From JBMNIZ01 sp050951405 (GTDB lineage: Bacteria > Bacillota > DULZ01), in assembly GCA_050951405.1 (NCBI GenBank), contig JBMNIZ010000006.1, positions 57,103 through 121,102 of the forward strand: DNA of 64,000 nucleotides. The letters run 5' to 3'. Shown here piece by piece: positions 1 through 8,912 of this stretch. The first letter of the stretch is position 1, and each line of letters begins with the position of its first letter. The notes under the pieces are model-generated. The model was not told the DNA's origin. It ran no database searches and worked only from the letters and a program-made list of their open reading frames with translations. Made by a program: the position numbers and the translations under genes.

Positions 1-805
1 GAATCCCGTCCACTGAAAGAGTTGTGCCCCGGGTCAAGGCTCTGGCCTCACCTCCGGCTCGGCCCCAGTTGATACCTGTCGCTGTTGCCCTCACCGGCAG
101 TTCCCCCTCTTCCCTCTCCAGGTTCTGGCGGAGATCTCCATAGATATCCCGGATAGACAGAACTCCATCCACATAACTGACAAAATGCTTCTGGGGCTGG
201 CGGACGGCTGTTATCTTGGCCGGGCAAGGAGTAATAAAAAACACTCCCACATCCTCCAGCCGGTATCCTTTAGCTGTCGCTTCGTCTTTTGCCATTCTGG
301 CCGCAGCATTCATGGGGGAATCTATGGGAATCAGATGACTGAGCAACAAGGGAAATCTCACCTGAATCAGACTGACCACCGCCGGACAGGCCTGAGAGAT
401 CAGGGGCCTGGGTTCTTTTACCCTGGCCATATACTCTTCGGTAGCTTCAGAGACCAGATCGGCGGCATAGGCCACCTGAAAAACATCATCAAAGCCCAAG
501 CTCAGCAGGGCGGCATCGATCCGGCCCACACTGTGCTTTCCTTTAAACTGTCCATAGAGAGCAGGGGCAGGCAAGGCAATAGTATGTTGAAATTGTTCCA
601 GTTTTTCCAGGCTATCGCTGACGGCTATTTTTGCTTGGTTAGGGCAAACGCGAATGCATTCCCCGCAATCAATGCAGCGCTCCTCAATAATCTGGGCCCT
701 GCCCTCCCTAACCCTGATAGCCTCCGTGGGACAACGGCGAATACAATTGGTACATCCCTTGCATTTTTCCGCATCCAAACGGACGGAATGAAAATAGCTC
801 CCCAC
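1..805 (-). CDS. [FeFe]-hydrogenase-like iron-sulfur protein (3' end outside window)
   Basis: The gene runs off the left edge, so only its first ~268 codons are seen. It starts at GTG 805, with an AGGTGAGG ribosome site at 809-816. Residues ~13-55 carry two ferredoxin clusters, CKGCTNCIRRCP and CIDCGECIRVCP. The rest matches the [Fe] hydrogenase large-subunit C-terminal domain. The H-cluster motifs look degenerate: ISQACP stands where catalytic enzymes have TSCCP, and TPCPAK where they have MPCxxK. This favours a sensory HydS/HsfB-like protein over a hydrogen-producing enzyme. The ATPase and DRTGG genes just upstream are its usual companions in Clostridia. The family call is firm; the sensory role is inference. 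Confidence 0.8.
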   Translation of the reverse strand, partial: MGSYFHSVRLDAEKCKGCTNCIRRCPTEAIRVREGRAQIIEERCIDCGECIRVCPNQAKIAVSDSLEKLEQFQHTIALPAPALYGQFKGKHSVGRIDAALLSLGFDDVFQVAYAADLVSEATEEYMARVKEPRPLISQACPAVVSLIQVRFPLLLSHLIPIDSPMNAAARMAKDEATAKGYRLEDVGVFFITPCPAKITAVRQPQKHFVSYVDGVLSIRDIYGDLRQNLEREEGELPVRATATGINWGRAGGEARALTRGTTLSVDGI

Positions 806-814
806 TTGCCTCAC

Positions 815-1258
815 CTACTTCTGCTTCTTGCAGTTAATGCTGGCCCAAAGGCTGGTTCCCTCATTAACCCTTGATTGAATGGTCAATTCATCGGCCCAAT
901 GGCGCACATTGGGCAAACCCATCCCTGCGCCAAAGCCCATCTCCCGCACCTGGGGAGGAGCGGTTGAATAACCTTCCTGCATGGCCAAATCCACATTTGG
1001 TATCCCCGGGCCCTGGTCCCGGGCGATGATTTGAATCAGGTCGGGTGACAATTCCACTTCCAGGATGCCTCCACCGCCGTGAATGACCAGGTTCATCTCC
1101 AATTCATAAGCAATAATGGCCGCTCGCCTTACGATTTGGGGATCGTAGCCGATACCCAATAGAATCTGTTTTAATTTCCCGGCCGCCAAACCGGCAGCCT
1201 GAAAATTAAAATATTCGATCTGAAATTCATAGCGAAGAGACTTGGGATCAGTTGTCAC
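815..1258 (-). CDS. anti-sigma-type ATP-binding protein (HATPase_c)
   Basis: This is a small GHKL-fold ATPase of the RsbW/SpoIIAB type, about 147 residues from GTG 1258. That start has a GGAGG site at 1267-1271; an upstream ATG at 1300 would add a hydrophobic tail without a good ribosome site. The N box is seen as YELEMNLVIHG, the G1 box as DQGPGIP, and the G2 box as GFGAGMGLPNV. Such proteins bind ATP and phosphorylate or sequester a partner. It lies between the DRTGG gene and the hydrogenase-like gene on the same strand, an arrangement common in Clostridia. The partner is unknown. Confidence 0.8.
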   Translation of the reverse strand: MTTDPKSLRYEFQIEYFNFQAAGLAAGKLKQILLGIGYDPQIVRRAAIIAYELEMNLVIHGGGGILEVELSPDLIQIIARDQGPGIPNVDLAMQEGYSTAPPQVREMGFGAGMGLPNVRHWADELTIQSRVNEGTSLWASINCKKQK

Positions 1259-1310
1259 AGGCCGTGCCTCCAGTAGAAAAAAGAAAAAGCCGATAATCAA
1301 TTGCCCGGCC

Positions 1311-1673
1311 TTAAAGGTTTCTATGATTTACCAGACCCGGTAAGCCGCCAGCATAAAGGACACCGCAGCCCTCATATAAAAACATTTTCGTCGACAAGAG
1401 CGGAATTCCTTTTTCGGCCGCCAAATTTATTATGGATTTGTTTGGCATCTTTCCCCGGACATACACAATACCGCAGGCACCGATGATATCTGCAGTGTTG
1501 ATCAGGTGTTCGTTGGTCAGCCCCGTTAAGAGGAGCACACCTTCCGGGGCATACGCCAGCATGTCGCTCAGTAGATCACAACCAAAAGCCGCTTTCACTT
1601 CCCGGTGCAGCATCTCCTCTCCCCACAGTACTCGAGCATTGAGCATATCCCTTACTGCTGCTAGTGTTAACAT
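1311..1673 (-). CDS. DRTGG domain-containing protein
   Basis: A 120-residue protein resembling the stand-alone DRTGG domain, a fold of unknown ligand also found in phosphotransacetylase and CBS-domain proteins. The core reads GVLLLTGLTNEHLINTADIIG followed by GIVYVRGKMPN and GIPLLSTKMFLYEGCG. It is first in the visible operon, with the ATPase and hydrogenase-like genes following at short spacing. No catalytic residues can be assigned. The context suggests a role in sensing redox or energy state, which is inference. Confidence 0.75.
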   Translation of the reverse strand: MLTLAAVRDMLNARVLWGEEMLHREVKAAFGCDLLSDMLAYAPEGVLLLTGLTNEHLINTADIIGACGIVYVRGKMPNKSIINLAAEKGIPLLSTKMFLYEGCGVLYAGGLPGLVNHRNL

Positions 1674-1745
1674 TTCACCGCCTCCGCAATTTGTAAAAAA
1701 TACCTTGTCTTGATCCTTTTCCCATGGCTTGTACTAGTATTCACT

Positions 1746-1763
1746 TTCACTAAATTTTGTGAA
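1746..1763. promoter_or_regulatory. 18-bp palindrome upstream of the DRTGG operon
   Basis: TTCAC and GTGAA arms flank an AT-rich centre, giving a palindrome that matches at 16 of 18 positions. It lies about 75 bp before the DRTGG start, where a repressor or activator could bind. I cannot name the regulator. Confidence 0.35.
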
Positions 1764-1878
1764 TAGCTGCCATTTATGTCTAATTCTTGTTCTAAAGTAT
1801 TCGGCATCCATCAAGATATTCCTCCTTTAAGGGCCGGCCTGCTTGCAAAAAGGCTTTTGTCTAAAGAAGCAGAAAATT

Positions 1879-3076
1879 TTATCCTTTCATGACCCCAAGA
1901 GGGCTTAATCTGACCAAGGGACGCACCAAGTCCTTTTGATTGGCCATCACTTCCTCTATATCCTTATAAGCCATGGGGGCCTCCGCGTAGTCCCCTCCCC
2001 AACCTAAGAAAACGATCCCTTCCATGGCTTGATTGGCCATTTCCTCTGTAATAATCTCGTTGGCCTTTCGCCGGCTGATGACTCTGCCCGCTCCATGGGA
2101 ACAAGACATGAAGCTTTCCGGGTTGCCCAGTCCTTCCACAATATAGGACGAAGTTCCCATGGAACCGGGAATAACCCCCAGTTCACCCTGTAAAGCCCTG
2201 GTAGCACCTTTCCGGTGCACGATCACTTCCGTTTGGAAATGGCGCTCTAAAGCGGCATAATTGTGGTGAATATCTATTTTTTGCAGGACTCCTTCCGATC
2301 CGGTCTCCTGGGCAAACACTTCAAAAAAGGCTTGAAAAAGATATTCCCGGTTGGCCCGGGCAAATTTTAAGACAAAAATTCATGGCCTGGAAATACTCTT
2401 GACCTTCAGCAGAATCAAAAGGTAAGGGAGCCAGATCATAATGAGGAGGGACCAGCCCTGTTTTCTGGTTCAATTTTTTGGCCACTTTATTGTAGTGGTT
2501 AGCCACCTTATAGCCAAAATTCCGGCTGCCTGAATGGACCATCAGCCAAATATGTTCATCGCTTCCCTTCTCAATGCTGCAAAAATGATTCCCTGAGCCC
2601 AAAGTGCCGATTTGCTTTTTGGCGGAATCCATCTCCTGGCGTAAAATCTGCAGCGAAGGCATTTCCCGAAAGCCATCCCATTCCCTGGCTTTCTTATGGT
2701 GTTTAAAACCAACCGGAATGACCCGATATGCATTTTTGATGATTTTTTCCACTTGCTTGGTAGAAATATCTGTAAGATCGGTTCTGGCCGCCGTCACCCC
2801 GCAGCCAATATCCACCCCCACCGCATTAGGTATGATCATGCCTTGAGTGGCCAGCACCCCGCCAATGGGCATGCCGAATCCTTCATGGGCATCGGCCATA
2901 AGGGCGATATGGCTGAAAGCAAAAGGCAAATTGGACAGATTCAGGGCCTGCTGCCAGGCCCCTTCTTCCACTTCCGTGGCCCAGCATTTAATAGGCAGCC
3001 TGCCTCCCTGGAACACCCGCAAGAAAATACCTCCTTCACCGCTCTTCCCCAGCCGGCAAGATCTGTATCCTTTCAT
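1879..3076 (-). pseudogene. rtcB: RNA-splicing ligase RtcB, frameshifted
   Basis: RtcB joins RNA 2',3'-cyclic phosphate and 5'-OH ends using GTP and Mn2+. The first part (2321-3076) carries VGVDIGCGV with metal-binding Asp and Cys, GSGNHF and HSGSRNFG. The second part (1879-2319) carries CSHGAGR with the His that is guanylylated in the family. The frames join at a run of five T on the coding strand (2374-2378). Removing one T restores the conserved stretch AMNFVLKFARANREYLF. The combined length, near 400 residues, is normal for RtcB. Everything else is intact, so a sequencing indel is as likely as a real mutation. Confidence 0.85.
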
Positions 3077-3182
3077 GTCCCCTGCCGGTTCTGCCTTGGG
3101 AAAAATGAGCCTGCTCCTCTCCCATTGTAGCTGCTGGTCTGAAGGGAGTCAAATGGCCGGAAAAGCCAAGCCGCCGTAATAT

Positions 3183-3213
3183 AAATAAAGGACAAAAGAT
3201 GAAGCTTTTGTCC
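3183..3213 (-). terminator. probable terminator upstream of rtcB and downstream of the sigma-factor operon
   Basis: A perfect 9-bp stem (3190-3198 with 3205-3213) and 6-nt loop is followed on the minus strand by a T-rich stretch. It lies about 95 bp past the stop of the anti-sigma-like gene. The T tract is interrupted by A, so efficiency is uncertain. Confidence 0.5.
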
Positions 3214-3307
3214 TCAGATCTCAAAGAAATTTGCCGCCGCAGCAGGATTTTTTATCGTTTCCGTTTACCCCGGCTGGGTCGCAAAAGAGCTCCGGAAACT
3301 GTACTGA

Positions 3308-3993
3308 TCAATCGATGGCTTTCACAAAGATAATTTTACTTCCCATCGGGTCCCGTTTGGGGGTGATCTGCAGCCAGCCTTCACCGGGGCTATGGACACT
3401 AAATCTGGTCTCGAAAATGTATCCGGTGTCTGTTACACTGATCCTTTTTAGATAATAGCCCTCCTGGCCGATATCCACTTGGTGAGGCAAGTTAATGCCG
3501 ATCAGCAGCAATTCCTCCCCCACCTGCAGCAAGACCCGGTCAGCGGACAGCACCAATTCCCCCGGCGATTAAGCTGATAAGGAATAATCTTGGTAACAGC
3601 TCCTTGGGAACTCTCCCCGATCAAAATGCCGCCTTTAATGCCCAGGTCGCTCTCAGGGATAAAGTCTTCCGCCAACAACAGATTAAAGGCCGGATGATCG
3701 GAGCTCAAACCGTCCTCTTGATCAACTGCAGAAAGGGATTCCGGTCGATGGCCAGGAGGAAAGGAGTTATCCCCGCTGGCCAGTTGGAAAGCAACCGCCA
3801 AGAAAAGCAGGATACAGGCGACGGCCGCCCCCAGCCTGCTTTTGCTTAAATACAAGCAGCGGTTCCAGGGCTTCTGCTCCCGGCTCCTTTGCAGCACCAT
3901 TCGGGGGCTGAGCTTATCATCCCAACGGGCAAAAAAACGCTCCGACTGTTTTTTAGCTGTTTTTAAAAGTCTGTCCAACTTCGGGTTCTCCAT
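3308..3993 (-). pseudogene. putative membrane-anchored anti-sigma factor, frameshifted
   Basis: The frame starts at 3993, overlapping the end of the ECF sigma gene. The N-terminal ~50 residues are charged and cytoplasmic-looking. A single membrane segment follows (AAVACILLFLAVAFQLA), then an extracytoplasmic domain. The reading frame breaks near 3560-3566 at a G run; adding one G joins it to a C-terminal part ending KIIFVKAID. Gene order and the one-membrane-pass layout fit an anti-sigma factor, but I see no recognisable zinc-binding HxxxCxxC motif. The function is inferred from position. Confidence 0.5.
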
Positions 3994-4504
3994 AAGCTCC
4001 CCCCCTGGATAAGCTTTCCTGTAAAAGTTTTCTCGCCCTGTACAGCCAGGTGCGCACCAGGTTTTCCTTCACCCGGAGAATCTCCGCTATTTCCCCTGTG
4101 GACATATCTTCAAAGTAATAAAGGGCCGTCACCGTCCTGTATTTGAGGGGCAAATCCATTACTTTTTGAAACAGCTCTCCCCCTTCCACCGCCTCAAACA
4201 ACCTTGCTTCTCTCTGCCGCAAATTCTCCAAATAGCGGAATTCGCCCCAGGGAATCATCCGGCGAAAATAGGCGGAGCGGAGATAATCTTTGCACAAGTT
4301 TACCGTGATCCGATAAATCCAGGTATAATACGAACTCTCCCCGCGAAAGCGATCCAAGTGCCGGTAAACACGGCAAAATACTTCCTGGGCAATATCTTCC
4401 GCCTGATGCCGGTCCCGCACGTAGTAATAGGCCAGTTTTTGCACCTTCTGCCCAAATCGCCGCATGAGATATTCCAGCTGTTCACCGCGAGGATCATCGG
4501 CCAT
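3953..4504 (-). CDS. ECF-type RNA polymerase sigma factor
   Basis: A ~183-residue sigma-70 family protein of the extracytoplasmic-function group. Region 2 reads RDRHQAEDIAQEVFCRVYRHLDRF. Region 4 reads LPLKYRTVTALYYFEDMSTGEIAEIL with VRTWLYRARKLL as recognition helix. The ATG at 4504 is chosen because AAAGG lies about 10 nt upstream. It is the fourth gene of an operon with a NEW3 surface protein and an ABC-2 transporter, and it overlaps the putative anti-sigma gene. This suggests that a cell-envelope signal controls the operon. Confidence 0.9.
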   Translation of the reverse strand: MADDPRGEQLEYLMRRFGQKVQKLAYYYVRDRHQAEDIAQEVFCRVYRHLDRFRGESSYYTWIYRITVNLCKDYLRSAYFRRMIPWGEFRYLENLRQREARLFEAVEGGELFQKVMDLPLKYRTVTALYYFEDMSTGEIAEILRVKENLVRTWLYRARKLLQESLSRGGAYGEPEVGQTFKNS

Positions 4505-4518
4505 AGTATGCATCCCTT

Positions 4519-5460
4519 TCAAGCCCTAATCTCTTGTCTCATAAAACAGATATAGGCTACGGTAAAGCAAACTAAAGTGGCGGCAATAATCCCGGTAACA
4601 TGGGGCCAGATAAGCAGCAAACTCTGCCCCAGAGACAAGGTGCCGGGGATGGCACCTTTGACTTGGCTGATCAAAACCAGACCCAGGCTCCTCACTCCGG
4701 GATTGAGAATGGTTACCACCGCTTCATCGTAAAGCAGAGTAGGAGAAAGGCGGCTCAGGTTATGCCGCAGATTATAATTTTTCACGACCAGGTCAACCGG
4801 CGACTTGTCTGTGACAGGGTAGATGGTATCGGCAACAATCCCGGCAAATAATCCCACAAAGACCACAAAAAACAACCAAAGAGCAATGCAGGCCAGTGCT
4901 GAAGTGGCAGTTTGTCTAAACAGCAAGGAAAACAGCTGGGAAACCGCCAGCCACAAAGCAATGTAGACGATGGTCAGCACCATAAAAACCAACATCCTGG
5001 CCAGCTCTTCCCATGTGGGAGGTATCCCCGTTAAAATTATACCAAATCCCGCCACCGCCAGCCCTAAAGTTAAAACCATCAGCAACAGAATAAACAGACC
5101 CGCCAAGAATTTGGCATTGATGACCGCATCCCGGTAAATGGGCTGGGCCAACAGGCGGCTCAAGGTCCTGCTGTTTCGTTCTCCGTTGATGGCATCAAAA
5201 CCCAGAGACAAGCCCGCCAAGGGGCCTAAAAAGGAGATGAAGGTGGCAAAAGAAGGCAGGGAACCCCCGCTGCTGGTAAACAACCTGAGAAAGACAAATT
5301 CACCGTTTTGTGAAGCAACGGCCTGTCTGATGCCCATGCCGGCACTATAAACGGCGGCCAGGCAAGTCACGGCCACGATCAGCATGATGATGACAAAGCG
5401 CTTGCTTCTGAAGTGATCAGCCAGTTCTTTGCGAAACAAAATATATAAACCCCTGTCCAC
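4519..5460 (-). CDS. ABC-2 type transporter permease
   Basis: A 313-residue membrane protein with about six hydrophobic segments. These include a first segment FVIIMLIVAVTCLAAVYSAG and the central LFILLLMVLTLGLAVAGFGI. The soluble stretch GERNSRTLSRLLAQPIYRDAVINAKFLAG is typical of ABC-2/NatB-like permeases. It starts 3 nt after the ATPase gene stops, so the two should form one exporter. The substrate is unknown. Confidence 0.85.
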   Translation of the reverse strand: MDRGLYILFRKELADHFRSKRFVIIMLIVAVTCLAAVYSAGMGIRQAVASQNGEFVFLRLFTSSGGSLPSFATFISFLGPLAGLSLGFDAINGERNSRTLSRLLAQPIYRDAVINAKFLAGLFILLLMVLTLGLAVAGFGIILTGIPPTWEELARMLVFMVLTIVYIALWLAVSQLFSLLFRQTATSALACIALWLFFVVFVGLFAGIVADTIYPVTDKSPVDLVVKNYNLRHNLSRLSPTLLYDEAVVTILNPGVRSLGLVLISQVKGAIPGTLSLGQSLLLIWPHVTGIIAATLVCFTVAYICFMRQEIRA

Positions 5461-5463
5461 AGC

Positions 5464-6414
5464 TTAGACCACCCCTTCCTGCTGAAAATACAGACGGTAA
5501 ATATCATCCAGGTCTCCTTGCCGCATGTGCAGGTGTAAAATGGTATAGCCTTCTTCCGTCAGGGCTGCTGTAATCTCCCGGCGGATGTCTTTGGTCAGTT
5601 TGAGAACATACATGGCTTGCTCTTGATGAATTTCTTCCACTTCCGGCAGCCGGTTGAAAATATTTTCCAGTTGAGCATCGTCCGGTTCCACTTTTAGTTC
5701 CAGCAAATGCCCCTGCCGTCCGGATACCTGTTCCCATAAAGTATCCATATGTCCCGAGGCCAAAAGTTTCCCTTGGACAAAGATGCCCACCCGATCGCTT
5801 ATTTTCTGCATCTGGTAAAGAAGGTGGGAGGAAATCAAGACGGTCCTGCCGTCCTTGACGGATAATTCCTTGATTAGCTGCAGCAATTCCTCCACCCCTT
5901 GGGGATCAATACCCAAGGTTGGTTCGTCAAGGATCACCACGGCCGGATCTTTAACTAAAACATCGGCAATGCCCAGCCTCTGCCTCATGCCCCGTGAGTA
6001 AGTGCCCACCTTCTGATCTATGGCATGGGCCAAGCCCACCCGCTCCGCCAAGAAATCGATTCTTTTTTCCAGCTTTTCGCCCTCAAGCCGGTTTAACCTT
6101 CCGATCAGCCGCAGGTTTTCCCTGCCGGTCATATCTTCATAAAAGCCCACGTTATCCGGCAAATAACTGACGAAACTTTTCACCGCCAAAGGCTCTCTGG
6201 TACAGTCATGGTTGCGAATCCAGGCCTTCCCTTGGGATGGTTCCGTCAGTCCCAGCAGCATCAAAATAGTAGTGGTTTTTCCGGCACCATTGGGACCCAG
6301 CAGACAAAATATTTCTCCTTCTTTGATTTCCAAATTCAATCCATCTACTGCCTTGAAATCACCGTAGCATTTGGTCAAGTTTTCCGTCCGAATGATGATT
6401 TCTTCTGCCATCAT
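5464..6414 (-). CDS. ABC transporter ATP-binding protein
   Basis: A 316-residue ABC ATPase of the NatA/CcmA class. Visible motifs are Walker A GPNGAGKTT, signature YSRGMRQRLGIADVL (a YSRGM variant of LSGGQ), Walker B VVILDEPTLGIDP, and the switch His in ISSHLL. A ~90-residue C-terminal extension ends near the stop. It overlaps the NEW3 gene by one base and is followed by its permease, so all are translated from one message. Confidence 0.9.
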   Translation of the reverse strand: MMAEEIIIRTENLTKCYGDFKAVDGLNLEIKEGEIFCLLGPNGAGKTTTILMLLGLTEPSQGKAWIRNHDCTREPLAVKSFVSYLPDNVGFYEDMTGRENLRLIGRLNRLEGEKLEKRIDFLAERVGLAHAIDQKVGTYSRGMRQRLGIADVLVKDPAVVILDEPTLGIDPQGVEELLQLIKELSVKDGRTVLISSHLLYQMQKISDRVGIFVQGKLLASGHMDTLWEQVSGRQGHLLELKVEPDDAQLENIFNRLPEVEEIHQEQAMYVLKLTKDIRREITAALTEEGYTILHLHMRQGDLDDIYRLYFQQEGVV

Positions 6415-7592
6415 TATCGTCTCCCGTATACTTGGAAAGTTTTATACAGGCCCACCGCTAAAAGGATAATAATGGCTAAACCGACAATTCCCCACCAAGT
6501 GGAGGTTTTCACGGAAACCCGGAAATCCGCCCGGCTTGAAGTTTCCGGTGTGCGAGCAGTCAGCTCTACCACATAATCCCCAGCCAATGCTTTGCTGTCC
6601 GCTTTCACGTATGCCTTTACTTCCTGGCTTTCTCCCGCTTTCAAGAGCGGAATATGGTCCGGTTCAAAAGTCACCGTCCAATTGGTGGGAACTGAGGAGA
6701 GAAATTTAATATCTTTCAAGTCCGCACTGCCCGTATTGGATACTTCCAGAGTAACCGCTTTTTCCTGGCCGGCGGTGGTGGAAAAAGACAACACGCCGGT
6801 GGGAGTGCTCAGTTTTAGCTCGTAATTGCCGGTGATGATGACGGTGAGTACCGTTTCAATTGTTTCCTGGGCAGAAACCGCTGTAACCGGAATCTTATAC
6901 TCACCCGCTTTCACATTGGAAGGAGGGGAGATTTGGATCTCCAGTCCCTGGCTTTTGCCCGGCTCCAGGCTGATACTGGCAATTTGTTTGTCTTCATAAG
7001 AGGGTTTAAACACCACTTGCCAGCCGGCAGGCACCGCCGCCCCCAGACTATAAGACTGTTCTTGGCTGCTGTTGTTCACCAGGTCAGTGCGGAAAGTGAA
7101 CACGGCACTGCTCGGTCCCTGCAGTTCCGGGTATTGGGCCACCAGTTTGCTGGCCTGCTCTGCTGCTTTGCTCACTATTAATTCCAGGGTTAAAGAATCC
7201 GCGGCACCGCGGCCTTGAGCGGATACCTGCACCTGGTAACTTCCGTCTTCAGCTTCCACCGGCACCTCCACCTGATAGTTAACCGTCTGGAAGCTCCCCC
7301 GTTTGACAAAAACTTGGTGCACCACCCGTCCGTCACCTTGGAACTCGCCTTTCCAGCCTGCAGGGATGGATCTGGTGGACAACGTAATGCTCTGGGAGGG
7401 CAGCCCGCTGTTTTCTATTTCCAAGGTAAACTTAACTGTTTCCCCCGGTTTAACTGCTAATCCCGGGTAGGAGGTGCTCAAGGTGAGCCCATTTGCCGCC
7501 AAGGCCTGGTCCCCTCCCGTCCATGCCAAGACAAAAACACCGAGAATAACCAGCAATAGTCCCCATTGTTTGACTGCATGCAACTGTTTCAT
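6414..7592 (-). CDS. NEW3 domain-containing secreted, membrane-anchored protein
   Basis: A 392-residue protein with an N-terminal signal (GLLLVILGVFVLAWTG, cleavage likely after QALA). Three Ig-like repeats of the NEW3 type follow, recognisable by PGETVKFTLEIENSG, PGKSQGLEIQISPP and the TAGQEKAVTLEVSNTGSADL region. A C-terminal membrane helix (WGIVGLAIIILLAVGLYKTF) ends with a few basic residues. The NEW3 domain is an extracellular beta-sandwich often linked to carbohydrate binding. It is the first gene of the transporter-sigma operon and may present or sense an envelope component; that role is inferred. Confidence 0.85.
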   Translation of the reverse strand: MKQLHAVKQWGLLLVILGVFVLAWTGGDQALAANGLTLSTSYPGLAVKPGETVKFTLEIENSGLPSQSITLSTRSIPAGWKGEFQGDGRVVHQVFVKRGSFQTVNYQVEVPVEAEDGSYQVQVSAQGRGAADSLTLELIVSKAAEQASKLVAQYPELQGPSSAVFTFRTDLVNNSSQEQSYSLGAAVPAGWQVVFKPSYEDKQIASISLEPGKSQGLEIQISPPSNVKAGEYKIPVTAVSAQETIETVLTVIITGNYELKLSTPTGVLSFSTTAGQEKAVTLEVSNTGSADLKDIKFLSSVPTNWTVTFEPDHIPLLKAGESQEVKAYVKADSKALAGDYVVELTARTPETSSRADFRVSVKTSTWWGIVGLAIIILLAVGLYKTFQVYGRR

Positions 7593-7895
7593 TTTAAACC
7601 CCCTCAGATAATAAGTCTTTTACTTTTTAGACGAAACGGCTTTTTATAACGTCACAAAGCCCCCAAGTCTTATTTTACAACACCCAAAAGCTTCTGTCCT
7701 GCGTCCTTTGCACCCGCCGGGGCCCTGAAAAATGCCTGATCTTTTACCGCCTCCATAAAAGAGCAGTGGTCTTCCACTTATTTTGACGAAGAAAGATGGG
7801 ATATGCTAGCATAAGGGTGAGAATAAACAGCCATTAAGCCTGCTCTTCCAGGCTTTAGGCCTTGATCCATTTGATCAAGCAGAGGTGAGGAAACC
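7593..7895 (+). promoter_or_regulatory. intergenic region with promoter and two inverted repeats
   Basis: This gap separates the divergent NEW3 operon and a radical SAM gene. A plus-strand promoter candidate is TTGACG at 7783-7788 with TAGCAT at 7807-7812 (18-bp spacer). Two perfect 7-bp inverted repeats follow, AAGCCTG/CAGGCTT at 7836-7855 and CTTGATC/GATCAAG at 7861-7879, ending just before the ribosome site. They could be operators or leader hairpins. Nothing coding is seen. Confidence 0.4.
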
Positions 7896-8801
7896 ATGGA
7901 AAAACGGGTGCCTTCATATGTGAAACTTCTGGCTACAGGGGAATTGGATCAAAGGGCAAAAGAAGCGGAGAAGCATTTGCAACAATGTCAACTTTGCCCC
8001 CACCGCTGCGGTATCAGCCGAAAGGATAAAAAGGGCTTTTGCCGGGCGGGAGAGAAGGCCATTGTGGCCAGCTTCGGCCCTCATTTTGGGGAAGAAAAAG
8101 TTCTGGTGGGAAAATTCGGCTCCGGCACAATTTTTTTTGCTTTCTGCAATATGAGCTGCTTCTTCTGCCAAAACCACGATTTAAGTTTTGGGGGAAGAGG
8201 AAAAGCTGTTTCCGACGAAGACCTGGCCTCCTACATGCTCAAACTGCAAAATGATTACCGCTGCCACAACATCAATCTGGTTACTCCCACCCATTTCGTA
8301 CCCAATATCATCAAAGCTTTGTCCCTGGCAGCGAAAAAAGGCTTGCGGCTGCCCCTGGTGTACAACTGCGGCGGCTATGAAGAATTGGACACCCTTGCTT
8401 TATTGAATGGACTAATCGATATCTATATGCCGGATTTTAAATATAATTTGCCGGAATGGGGCCAACAGTATTCAAAAATAAAGAATTACCCGCAGAAAGC
8501 GCAAATAGCCTTACAGGAAATGGACAAACAGGTAGGGGGATTGAAAGTGGATGAACAAGGAGCGGCTTTCCGGGGATTGATTATCAGGCACCTGATCCTG
8601 CCGGGGGGTCTGGAAAACACCAAAAAAGTGCTGGACTTTATCAAGGAAAAGCTTTCACCCGATTGCCTGGTTAATTTGATGGACCAATATTACCCGGCCC
8701 ACCAGGCTTTCCGCTACCCGGAATTGTCCAGAAGGCTGACTGGAAGGGAATATGCGGAAGCCTACCGCTATGCCCAAAAATTGGGCATAAGATTGGCCTA
8801 G
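7896..8801 (+). CDS. radical SAM protein, PflA/PflX-like (COG1313 type)
   Basis: A 301-residue radical SAM protein. The cluster motif is CNMSCFFC, the CxxxCxxC that ligates the catalytic [4Fe-4S] cluster. An N-terminal Cys/His set (CQLCPHRCG, GFCRAG) resembles proteins annotated as putative pyruvate formate-lyase activating enzyme. Later motifs include VTPTHFVPNII and PLVYNCGGYEELDTL. The ribosome site is GAGGTGAGG before ATG 7896. No glycyl-radical enzyme lies nearby, so the substrate is unknown. It appears to be a single-gene unit. Confidence 0.8.
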   Translation: MEKRVPSYVKLLATGELDQRAKEAEKHLQQCQLCPHRCGISRKDKKGFCRAGEKAIVASFGPHFGEEKVLVGKFGSGTIFFAFCNMSCFFCQNHDLSFGGRGKAVSDEDLASYMLKLQNDYRCHNINLVTPTHFVPNIIKALSLAAKKGLRLPLVYNCGGYEELDTLALLNGLIDIYMPDFKYNLPEWGQQYSKIKNYPQKAQIALQEMDKQVGGLKVDEQGAAFRGLIIRHLILPGGLENTKKVLDFIKEKLSPDCLVNLMDQYYPAHQAFRYPELSRRLTGREYAEAYRYAQKLGIRLA

Positions 8802-8912
8802 TCTCTTTAGCAGAACATACCTTTTTTCTGCCTAAAAAACTTTCTTCCCGCCGCAGCAATCCAGTGTATAATACAAGAAAGTAAATTTTAAGGCATGAAG
8901 GGAGGGGCCATC

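Noticed and set aside
185..874. Plus-strand open frame at the left edge
   Set aside because: It is the shadow of the minus-strand hydrogenase-like gene, whose two ferredoxin motifs and ribosome site are clear.
1301..1713. Small plus-strand frames over the DRTGG gene
   Set aside because: Antisense to a conserved domain protein, with no start signals.
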